From positions 10,814,715 to 10,878,714 of the forward strand of contig CM051029.1 of NCBI GenBank assembly GCA_027627225.1: 64,000 nucleotides of DNA, given 5' to 3'. Within the stretch, counting starts at the first letter, position 1. Each line of letters begins with the position of its first letter. This DNA is from Congeria kusceri. Taxonomy: Eukaryota > Mollusca > Bivalvia > Myida > Dreissenidae. This document shows positions 56,201-64,000 of this stretch, piece after piece. The notes beneath the pieces were generated by a model. The model saw nothing but the letters and a program-made list of their open reading frames with translations, made no database searches and was not told where the DNA came from. The translations under genes were made by a program, and so were the position numbers.

Positions 56201-58673
56201 ATGACAAAATGCAGACTCAACTGAAGATTTTCCGTGTGCAGGTTGGAGATTATACAGACTACTTGGTGATCATTTCTAACACATTTCGTTCAGTAGCGCA
56301 AGTGTTTACCTTACACGCACAGTGTATGTATCTATAACAACGTTGAATTTGATTATTTTTTTTTTTATTATGTTGTAACACAACACATAGTAACACTTAA
56401 CTACAATTAAATATTGATTAAGTTAGTAGATTCACAATAATAATCGCGTATGTATATACATAAGTTTTATAAATTATACGAGTACAATTATTTTAGCCAA
56501 ACCATATGTTCCGAAGGACTTGCTAATTGACCGAGTAGGAAAATCGGACATTGTTATTACATGGGTTCCTGGATTTAATGGCGACCAGGATCAGAACTTT
56601 ACTATTCGATACAAAGAAGCTGATATTGAAAGATGGAGAGATATCTACGTGGCAAGTTCTGTTATAAATTATACCTGGACCATTGAAGGATTAAAACCAG
56701 AAACGACATACCAAATCAAAATGCTTGCGGAGAACAAAATAGGCAGATCTGATTGGACAAAGGAATTAACAGAAACTACTCTTGTGGATGCAGGTAATTT
56801 TGACTGGTGAAACTATTTACATCAACTGTAGTCTGATGATCGGCACTTGAGTACGTAACGTGTACTGTGATCTGTATTGTGTTCCATAGTTCAAATGTAT
56901 TTTTGTTATTATAGTTGACACGGGCTCGTCTGCCCCTGCTAAACCTGCTATTGGTGGTGCAATAGGTGCTGCTGCAGGAGTTGGTATAATTGTCGCCGTT
57001 ATAGTTGTTATATGTAGATACAGAACAAGAGGTAAATCTATGTTATTAAACGTATATAACTTTACCTTATTGTTTAGCAATACGTATTACTTTTATATAA
57101 TAAAACATGTAAAATAATAATTTCATTAAACACAATGTACGCTGCTCAATATACTACGACAGTCTCTTTTTTTGTTTTATTTACTTAGTCTAATGTACTT
57201 TGCATTTACATGTTGTTTTTTTATTTTGTGTTTTTAGCATTGCAAGCATCTGATGCAAAACAAAAACTTACGAGAAGGTATGACTCATTTAGCATTTGGT
57301 TTAAATCGTATGATTGCCTAGTGTGAAGTTTAAAAAAAAAGTGATTTTTAGTTTATTAACAAAAATATATGAATGGTTGATTCATGTTTACTTTATTAAA
57401 GCAGATGCTAGTTGTGAGGCTGTTCTATGGAATGTATTTGTTTATTTTGCATTATTGTGTTTGTTATACTTTGATAGTGCAATGTATTTATTAGTTGTAT
57501 TTCATGTATTAAATATATGTTGAAGGTCAATAACTCATGTAGGCGGAACATACGAAAATATAGGTAGGTATTGATTAGTTAATTCATTATAAAAAGTAGT
57601 GCTTTATTCATTGCAACCAGTCATTAAAATGTTATATTATAAGTTTCAATAGTCTATTAATTTAAAACGAAATAAATGTTGTAAACTACAATGCACTGAA
57701 CACTTAAGCAGAACCAATATCCAAACATCCGAAAGTCATGCAGTGAAATAAGTACCACAGCCAGACTCGGTCCAAAGTATAAACTTTTAATCCTGATATT
57801 TTGCACATTTATTTATGTATTTCTACTAGAGCATGTTTATAGATTTTAAAATATGTTCATGCAAGAGTCACGCGCAAACATTACATGATGCATAATACCC
57901 AACCGTTATGAATGAGATTAGTTTGTATAAAAAATCATGATATCGTTAGCTATTGCAGGCCAGAACGCAGCCATAAAATACGAAATACCAGGCCAATATG
58001 AAGATCTCGTGATGGAAATGTAAGACATTGTATGACCGACATTACTATATATGTGTAGAAACCATATAAATCGGGTAATCTGATACATTGGTGGGTTTGT
58101 CTTAGTCTACGCATATAAAGATAATGGCTATAAGAACCACTCGTCTCAACACGAGTTAATAAGTAACGCATATTGCAAATATTTCCAAATCATTATGTTT
58201 GTTTTATATTCAGGCAAACTAGCAACTTCTCAAACACAGACGGAAGTTATTCAACCTACGTATTCGGTAATGACAATAGTTGCCGTTATTAATTTTAAAG
58301 TCAGTAAGCCCACTACGTTAATAGGCGTGTTTTCATATGTTTGGATGGACACAGGCATGTTTAATCTTTAACGCTTGATTCATTTACCCATTATTAAATA
58401 AGTAAAATGTCTCAGCGCTACTGTCTGAATACCAATCCTCGTCAAAAAGGTTCACTGTTGTATCGTTTTATGGCAGATGCTCCAGCTACCCGTTCTGGAA
58501 ATAATTATGAGACACTTAAAGAATTAGATGTCCGTGAATATGTGACTCTTTACTCTGATGACACTCGGCGAGCCATTAACACTTTGTCAGACACTCAACC
58601 TGAGATGGCAGTACAAATCGTGTCAGCAGACGACGATAGGGAATACGTTAATATGAAGCTTTCTGCACTGTAA
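47245..58673 (+). CDS. Gene C: multi-Ig/FN3 receptor with ITAM-like tail, open except D7
   Basis: Exons: leader 47245-47293, D1 49764-50108, D2 52168-52473, D3 52697-52987, D4 53111-53398, D5 53907-54215, D6 54318-54608, D7 54842-55125, D8 55606-55899, D9 56006-56323, FN3 56497-56793, TM 56915-57031, tail 57959-58019, 58214-58266 and 58477-58673. With D7 repaired by one base the sum would be 1,166 residues. With D7 skipped it is 1,071 residues and in frame. The predicted product is a type I membrane receptor with many Asn-glycosylation sites outside and a tyrosine-rich tail with ITAM spacing and a terminal YVNM. It is the best candidate for an expressed gene here. No named orthologue was recognised. 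Confidence 0.85.
48370..48445 (+). repeat. tRNA-like module inside the TIR element
   Basis: GGTATGATTGCTAGCGCCGC resembles a D-arm/A-box region, and AGAGTTCGATTCC matches a B-box. It is not a foldable full tRNA as far as I can see. Confidence 0.45.
48660..48730 (-). repeat. Second tRNA-like module, inverted
   Basis: The minus strand reads GGTGTAGTGGAACAGATGCC, then GGAGTTCGAGTAAC, an A-box/B-box-like pair. It faces the module at 48370. Confidence 0.5.
49764..50108 (+). CDS. Gene C exon D1, N-terminal Ig-like domain
   Basis: 345 bases, phase 1-1, open. VFVNSSVTFTCSTSTPAILV and LWYK give the core, followed by an extra Cys cluster MPCSCKSSQIYTCS and NDGQRWYCTAVIYG. Confidence 0.87.
50186..50485. 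repeat. (ACT/ACA)n then (GA)n microsatellite after gene C D1
   Basis: About 115 bases of ACT and ACA triplets, then about 180 bases of GA-rich repeat. It sits in the same intron as gene B's giant ACT array. Coding frames here are artefacts. Confidence 0.93.
50993..51107. mobile_element. Foldback element, about 115 bp
   Basis: AATATTAGGTAAGTGTTGAATAAAGAT... at the left is the near-complement of ...AATCTTTATTCAACACTAACCTTATATT at the right, with a short GC-richer centre. Confidence 0.78.
51108..52167. other. Gene C intron D1-D2, remainder
   Basis: AT-rich intron. A 75-codon frame at 51460-51687 is hydrophobic but has no splice or domain support. Confidence 0.55.
52168..52473 (+). CDS. Gene C exon D2, Ig-like domain
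   Basis: 306 bases, phase 1-1, open. STFTCISSQSRPAPSIQWFN and YSGGILSCVASYEF. The Gly-Gly is where gene A has its stop. Confidence 0.88.
52697..52987 (+). CDS. Gene C exon D3, Ig-like domain
   Basis: 291 bases, phase 1-1, open. LNCSSSGYPPPSYHWTYPGG and GRVSCMALNFM. Confidence 0.88.
53111..53398 (+). CDS. Gene C exon D4, Ig-like domain
   Basis: 288 bases, phase 1-1, open. RGDNISIECASDANPPATVF, then W, and VWTCTATNTM. The donor is GTAATT, weaker than in gene A. Confidence 0.87.
53399..53906 (+). other. Gene C intron D4-D5
   Basis: About 510 bases, alignable with gene A 10133-10625. No feature seen. Confidence 0.7.
53907..54215 (+). CDS. Gene C exon D5, Ig-like domain
   Basis: 309 bases, phase 1-1, open. 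VRLMCSVDSVPTSIYSWGSG and VKNYTCTVKNIM. Nearly identical to gene A D5. Confidence 0.88.
54318..54608 (+). CDS. Gene C exon D6, Ig-like domain
   Basis: 291 bases, phase 1-1, open. FTIACFASSNPAPSISWYGP and NLTCNAVNTM. Confidence 0.88.
54842..55125 (+). pseudogene. Gene C exon D7, one-base deletion and a stop
   Basis: 284 bases against 285 in gene A. A base is lost in the GAAGGGGAATAC region (about 55030), leading to TAA at 55057-55059. In the old frame TGA stands at 55089-55091. Both splice sites survive, so the exon is dead but skippable. Confidence 0.88.
55126..55605 (+). other. Gene C intron D7-D8
   Basis: 480 bases, alignable with genes A and B. No separate feature seen. Confidence 0.7.
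55606..55899 (+). CDS. Gene C exon D8, Ig-like domain without core Trp
   Basis: 294 bases, phase 1-1, open. ELVCDADGDPQPSVRIVNA and AGSYKCLANNR. RIVN replaces the Trp region, as in gene A. Confidence 0.86.
56006..56323 (+). CDS. Gene C exon D9, Ig-like fold lacking the core cysteines
   Basis: 318 bases, phase 1-1, open. FTFTIMAYPEPQSSDLIWYK, then FRVQVGDYTDYLVIISNT. No Cys at either core position. Confidence 0.82.
56497..56793 (+). CDS. Gene C FN3 exon
   Basis: 297 bases, phase 1-1, donor CAG|GTAATT intact. DIVITWVPGFNGDQDQNFTI and IEGLKPETTYQIKMLAENKI show the FN3 pattern. Confidence 0.9.
56915..57031 (+). CDS. Gene C transmembrane exon
   Basis: 117 bases, phase 1-1. A Pro/Ala stalk, then AGVGIIVAVIVVIC and basic RYRTR. 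Gly-rich start (GGAIGAAAG). Confidence 0.87.
57032..57958 (+). other. Gene C intron TM-tail
   Basis: 927 bases. Ends align with gene B's intron. It contains a 59-base segment (57656-57714) that recurs at 59999-60057. Confidence 0.65.
57959..58019 (+). CDS. Gene C cytoplasmic exon 1
   Basis: 61 bases, phase 1 in and phase 2 out. QNAAIKYEIPGQYEDLVME with two tyrosines. Confidence 0.82.
58214..58266 (+). CDS. Gene C cytoplasmic exon 2
   Basis: 53 bases, phase 2 in and phase 1 out. QTSNFSNTDGSYSTYVF. Confidence 0.82.
58477..58673 (+). CDS. Gene C last exon: ITAM-like and YVNM tail
   Basis: YETLKELDVREYVTL gives YxxL-x7-YxxL (tyrosine codons 58506 and 58539). A 35-residue linker follows, then DDREYVNMKLSAL and the TAA stop at 58671-58673. 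An upstream ATG at 58407 is intronic read-through, not a start. Confidence 0.9.
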
Positions 58674-58905
58674 ATGTTTTATTAACGATTCGATACTGCT
58701 GCCTGTATACTAAAAGACAGGAAATAAATCAACACATGTATGTGTAGGCAAATGTTTTGTATCAGATGTTTTAAGTAATATATAATACATTACTTGTAAA
58801 ACATTACATTTTATACAAAGCCTAACTGAATGGTCGGGTTAAAGTCATATGTTACAATTGATCGATTCGGATTCATTTTCCCTTAAATATTGTATTTTAT
58901 GTGAT

Positions 58906-58911
58906 AATAAA
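58906..58911 (+). terminator. Candidate poly(A) signal of gene C
   Basis: AATAAA about 235 bases after the stop, conserved in position with gene B. Confidence 0.5.
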
Positions 58912-58924
58912 TGCTGTATGAAAT

Positions 58925-61900
58925 CAAGATGTCAATTTGTACATTCATGTTAAATACATATTTGATTAAATCGAAAACATTTCGTTCATTTTTTCTTCAA
59001 ATATAATCAAATGAACAGTTGCTCACAAACACTCTACATATCACAAGTACTCATAATTTCACTCCACCAGTAATGAGTCTAAGTGCTGATTTACACCATG
59101 TTAATTGAGATTTCGTAGATATGTATCTGTGCATCCAAACAAGGTCGTATGACAAAAATACAGAACTATTAATTAAATGGTTGCTACGTCTTTACCGCAA
59201 GAACATAATTTGACTGACACCACTGAGCATTCAAGACGACATAATTTGACGTTCTGTAAAAATGATGAAATATACTTGAGTATAGCTCAGACACATTATC
59301 CTGACATTCGTGTACTCGTGATTTGCACAATACACGCTTTAAATATATCCTATATTAATTGTTAGTTTTGTTCGTGCACGTGTTTCCAGTTATTATTGAT
59401 GTCATAACTGTATCTTTAGTGGAATACATCGATCCAATAGGATTTCATGACATAAAACATGTTTTATTTTCAGGGTAAGGGACTTGGCATGTATGCTTGC
59501 ATGAAGGTCAGTGTCAGGTTAATATTTCCGAGCTATAATCCAACTTAAACTCAGTACGCAACCAGATTTTGATATTATTTCGAGCATACACATTGCAACA
59601 TGAATATCTTTAATTAATAATAGTGCATCTGCTTACCTGTAATTGTGCCTTTATTGCACAAAACCATTCTGTGCCAAGTTGTATTGCGGAAAGGTCTTCA
59701 GACGTATGTTCCGGATCGCCTATTGAACACATATCAACAACGACAGATGCTATATATTGTAAATCAACACATTAATCACATTCACAATGGAAAATATGAA
59801 TGCACATCGTTAAATGTGAGTTCGGAATAGCGAGTTCAGTGTGATGGCTTAAATAAATTTAAACAAATACTTTTTTACAGTTTAGGATTTGATCTTGCTT
59901 ATATTTCAGGCGGCCATGATTAAATTGAATAATAATAATGACACCAAGAAACATTTGCGAACATACTTTATAACGGATGAATGCGGAAGTTTAATAACAT
60001 TAATTTAAAACGAAATAAATGTTGTAAACTGCAATGCACTGAACACTTAAGCAGAACACACATTTATGCAAATTGAAATAACACACTGCTGACATACCGC
60101 ATGCACAATAGTTACTGTGCACATTATTACAGTGCTATCAATACAATGAATGTAATTGAATGCGTATTCTAATACTGCGCTTTCCATTACCTAATGTATG
60201 ACATTATTTTTCATGTATTATGTATTAGGAGTATTAGCAAAATCTACCATCTCTGTATGACAATAGTTTTGAATGAACTGCTTTTAAACTTCTCTGATGC
60301 AAATTTGCTATATTCATTATTTGTAAAACTATTTTCAAAACATTTCGGACGAATAATTTTAAAGATTATATGTGTGCAATGTTCCTCAGTGCAGCAAGAC
60401 AATAGTTTAATACGATTGTAAGAACGGTTTATCAATACAGCGGATCTAAAGCTTGTAAATGAAAAAAACAATCTTGCAAGCCTGTTTAAAAAATCAATAA
60501 TTATGTAAATCAATACAAGCTTTTATCTGCGCGCAAATATTTGTGAAATAATACATTTGCCCGCAATCTACCGGGACGCAGCTTTATGTTGCATAGACAA
60601 ACTGGAAATGAAATGGCTTGATAAGAAATCATTATTTAATCCAAAATAATTACGTGTAAGAGAAGTTGTAAGTAATAAAATATTAAAATATGAAACTCCA
60701 GATGTATGAAAAAGGAATGAAACAACAGCAACATTATTTGCGTCATGCGATCATTTATGTCAAGCAAGTGGCCAATAGCACAATTGCAAAAGACATAACA
60801 AAACGGACAACACCAACCACTAAGTGTCCTATGTTATGGTATTCAGACATTATTTATATTCACCTATATACGCCATGTCTATACGAGATATACTGATACT
60901 AACACAATAAAAGGCATTGACAAATGGAGACATTAGTAATACATCATATTCGACCTTTTATGTTGACATCATTTTTGTACGAGTAAAGCGATTTCAAAAA
61001 TTGAATAATACCAATTATAGGAAATATTAGTTGCACGGAATGGAGTTGTTAGTACGCAAGATACAGAAGTCCCCTCACTGTCAGATTTACCATATAAGGG
61101 CAATACCAAAGGCGGTATCACGTGATACAGGTTCAATGTAGCTAAGATGTACCCGGATGTAAGTGAAACAAAGTCTGAAGTATATTTAATAGTTCACACA
61201 GTGTGTTCTACTATTCAGAAATTGTCACTAAATTTCAATCATATCAAGGGATGTAATAATATGCATGTTACTAAAGTAAATGCAACTGAACTCTTTTCGT
61301 TTGTTAAACGTGTGATATGCGCGTAATGTGATATAGGCTTGTTTGCATGGTTTTAAGATCCGTGTCATGGTATGTAATCGGTTGTTGTATGCTTACTTTT
61401 AATCAAATCTGCGTAAACAATAATTACTGCCATATATATATATTCGACTTACTTTATTAATCGCCATTGCAACCAGATTATAGTTGTGTATGACATAGTA
61501 ATGCCGTGTCAAATGAGTAAATGTTAAAGTTTAATGATTGTGTTATTAGTGCTTTGATAACATGTACCCATGATCTGCATTCAAATAGTATGCCAAATAA
61601 TAGTGATAAAGATTGACACATGTGTGTAGTTCAGCATGCCAATAGCATATAATCATTGTGCTCGTAAACGCAGTAAACCAAGCATGCTTCACCTCTGATG
61701 TGTATTGATCTGTGTCGCGGATTTACTACTAGGTATTTACATTGGTTTATATTTTCTACAAACAACAATTTAACAATTATATATCATATCACACAAAACA
61801 TTGAGTTTATCTAAACTCTTATAATTGTCATCCTTTGCACTTTCGGTTGTGTACATCTTATTATACGTGTGCACATGCGAGAAAAACTAAATCGATTAGT

Positions 61901-63225
61901 ACACGAGTACTGTATTTATTGTCGTAATACTGGATTGCTTTCACGTTGCTGCAAATGCCAATTAAACATTAGTATGCCCAATATCATCATAAAAATCAAC
62001 GTTAAAGCACATTTATTTATTGTTTAGGTCGTTCGCTCGGTACCACACCCGTTTATTCACTCACTCACTCACTTATTCAGTTATTAACTTACTCACTCTC
62101 TAGCAGAAGCATTATGCATGTCTTGTATAAACATTTCATTTTAAAACGGCACGAAATATAAGGTTTTATGTGTATTCAACCATGTAGCATTATGTTACGT
62201 ACAGCAATTATGTTTAATTGATATTATATAACACAGCTACATAACGTTAGTTTGAATATTAACCTCATCCCACTTGGCTTTGTATCGCTCTGTGCCTAAT
62301 ATATAAACCTTCATGCAAACACACAAACAAACTTGCCGACGTTGAATAAACACTTTATGCTAATAAATTGTTAGAATACCCCTTTGTATACATAAGAAGT
62401 GGCAATAAAGCTTGCATCTGTCTCAATACTATTTTTGGTAGTGTAGTCCATATTATATTTATTATACATAACTGTAAGTAACTGATTAAAAAGTATGGAA
62501 TGGAAATAATACGATGATGCATGCTATTGATTAAATTGGCTGTGCTTCTTAAATGCTGTTTTGTATAAATATAAAACAAATATTAAAAATTAAGACACTC
62601 GTTTACAATGTAGTTTTAATTCGCAATATAATTGACAACGATGTATACCCACGTTTGCATCGTTCGTTGTTTCTAGTCATGCGAGCTAATTCATGACCAG
62701 GACATTGGTAGTTGACACAAGAGTTTTATAATTTCTGAATAATATAATCTAAACACACACTCAAAAAAGTTTGTGTTGGCGAATATGCGACGAATAAAAG
62801 ATGTATTGCAATGTAATTTGATAGATAATTAATCGACGCTGTTTACCGGTACTTCGGTGTGCCAAATTAAATTATACGTATTAACAATCGATCTATTAGA
62901 TGATTTAAGATCGTTCTTTGTACTGGATTCATAATTTGCCAGCGATGTTTCTCAACTACGTATGTACTCGTTGATATTGATGCATATTTCACAATTAAAG
63001 GTACCCTAGCGTGAAAGCATGTTTGCAAATTCGTGTCAAGTATATTTGCAAATGCATACTTGCATACAATTAACAGCCATAGCCTCGCCGAAACGTTATC
63101 ACATCAACACCAATAAATAAAACCCGTAGACGGATTGCAAACAAGCTTGCAAATGCATAAACACTTTGACAGCTAAGAACATATATAAAATACTTTATAT
63201 TAAATTTATACCCAATATAATTGGT
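58925..63225. repeat. Duplicated block, copy 2 (5' unit of a fourth gene D)
   Basis: Aligns with 44060-49390 but lacks the TIR element (48231-48869), a 440-base segment and about 200 bases just before the leader. It implies another receptor copy to the right of the window. Confidence 0.85.
61684..61732 (+). pseudogene. Dead leader exon of unit D
   Basis: 49 bases like gene C's leader, with the donor kept (CTAG|GTATTT). TGA at codon 5 (61696-61698) ends the frame. Confidence 0.75.
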
Positions 63226-63413
63226 TCGTTTATGTGCCATTTTGTATTCGTTTCTATGTCAACAAGGGATACGCTTTTGTTTATTGAAATCATTCTTCGT
63301 CCTGTATTTTTGTTGATTTAAAATCATGATCGTATTGTCTTTTTTTTTCATTTGTTTAACGCATTACTGTAACAAATAATTGAGGCGTGTCGTGAGAAAA
63401 CCGGGCTTAATTC

Positions 63414-63600
63414 ATGTGCGTAAAATGTCGTCCCGGACCAACCTGTGCAATCCGCACAGGCTGATCAGGGACGGCACTTTCCGCCTCCAGTGGATTTATG
63501 TTTAGAAGAGACTTCATTGAAACAGAAAATACCATAAAAGCGGAAAGTGCCGTCCTGGAAAAGCCTGTCCAGGCAGCAAATGAATATGTCTATGCAAAAA
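63414..63600. mobile_element. Palindromic MITE, bivalve-type
   Basis: CCTGTGC-AATCC-GCACAGG hairpin at 63442-63460. GGGACGGCACTTTCCGC at 63468-63484 is matched inversely by GCGGAAAGTGCCGTCC at 63540-63555. I recall this GTCGTCCC...CTGTGC...GCACAGG family as very abundant in heterodont bivalves. Confidence 0.75.
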
Positions 63601-64000
63601 TGGTCGTATATACTAATATAAATAAAGTATAAATAATATAATACAAAATGCAAACTCGCCACCTAAGAGCCGTAAGACTACACTCAAACCATCACTATTC
63701 TGCTTTGTAAGAATACTTATCTTAAATGGCTATATAGACACATGAAAACAAGACATATTCGCATTTTTCTCGAATATATATGTATCTAGTAGCAATAACA
63801 GATTGATGGAAACGTTAAGCAAAATATATACAAAGGCAAAATGAAAATTTGAGGTACACGATTTCCAGCAGGATTCGAACACACGCGCCCGCAAAAGTGT
63901 CATCGATGACCACTGTTTATGTTTTAAAATGATATAGATTTGCCAACTATTTATAACAACAAGATCATCGTATTTACAAATGCTTCGATATTAATTCTCT
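63601..64000. other. Right edge: AT-rich DNA with a tRNA-like relic
   Basis: At 63863-63918 the minus strand reads GTGTTCGAATCCTGCTGG (B-box and T-arm like) preceded by GTGGTCATCGATGACA. It is probably a tRNA-derived SINE fragment. Nothing else was seen. Confidence 0.45.

Noticed and set aside
57240..57290. Possible mini-exon CATCTGATGCAAAACAAAAACTTACGAGAAG in the TM-tail intron of gene C
   Set aside because: It would change the phase from 1 to 2, and gene B's copy has GC in place of the donor GT.
58407..58476. ATG upstream of the gene C last exon as an independent start
   Set aside because: It lies in the intron before a good acceptor. Genes A and B show the exon begins at the acceptor.
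63863..63918. Functional tRNA gene at the right edge
   Set aside because: Only the B-box/T-arm part is good. No convincing acceptor stem, so it is treated as a relic.

Overview
This is AT-rich eukaryotic DNA with intron-split genes, spread-out exons, long microsatellites and many short inverted-repeat transposons. It is most likely from a heterodont bivalve, possibly Dreissena or a relative. That call rests on memory: the tandem repeat at 2.8-3.5 kb and the palindromic element at 63.4 kb match families I associate with such genomes. The gene content (immunoglobulin-superfamily receptors built one domain per exon) fits a mollusc.

The window is dominated by a tandem cluster of one receptor family on the + strand. 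The full gene plan is: leader exon, nine Ig-like exons (D1-D9), one fibronectin type III exon, a transmembrane exon and three cytoplasmic exons. All junctions of the extracellular part are phase 1. Gene A (4.87-14.76 kb, leader not found) is nearly intact but has one stop codon in D2 and a mutated splice donor after FN3. Gene B (26.00-36.73 kb) is a pseudogene with stops or indels in most exons. Gene C (47.25-58.67 kb) is complete and open except for D7, which has a one-base deletion and an independent stop. A fourth unit D starts at the right end, where only its 5' flank and a dead leader exon (61.68 kb) lie inside the window. Further relics are leader-type exons at 19.62 kb (dead donor) and 38.32 kb (intact), an orphan 3' flank at 44.06 kb, and a decayed inverted Ig/TM copy on the - strand at 42.3-44.0 kb.

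The tails of A and C carry YxxL-x7-YxxL, the spacing of an ITAM, and end in YVNM, a YxxM/YxN motif of the kind bound by PI3K p85 and Grb2 SH2 domains. These would be self-contained, possibly activating, tyrosine-signalling Ig receptors in an invertebrate. Ig exons of A resemble those of C, while FN3, TM and tail of B resemble those of C, so the cluster seems to have been reshuffled by recombination.

Other contents: a decayed pogo/Tigger-like transposase (0-0.94 kb); a decayed DUF3504/Crypton-type tyrosine recombinase fragment (22.5-22.9 kb); several foldback elements; a 0.64-kb Tc1/mariner-type non-autonomous element inside the C unit, absent from the matching D site; and (ACT/AGT)n microsatellites beside D1 in all three genes, grown to 1.7 kb of nested repeat in B. 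No rRNA, functional tRNA or CRISPR array was seen.
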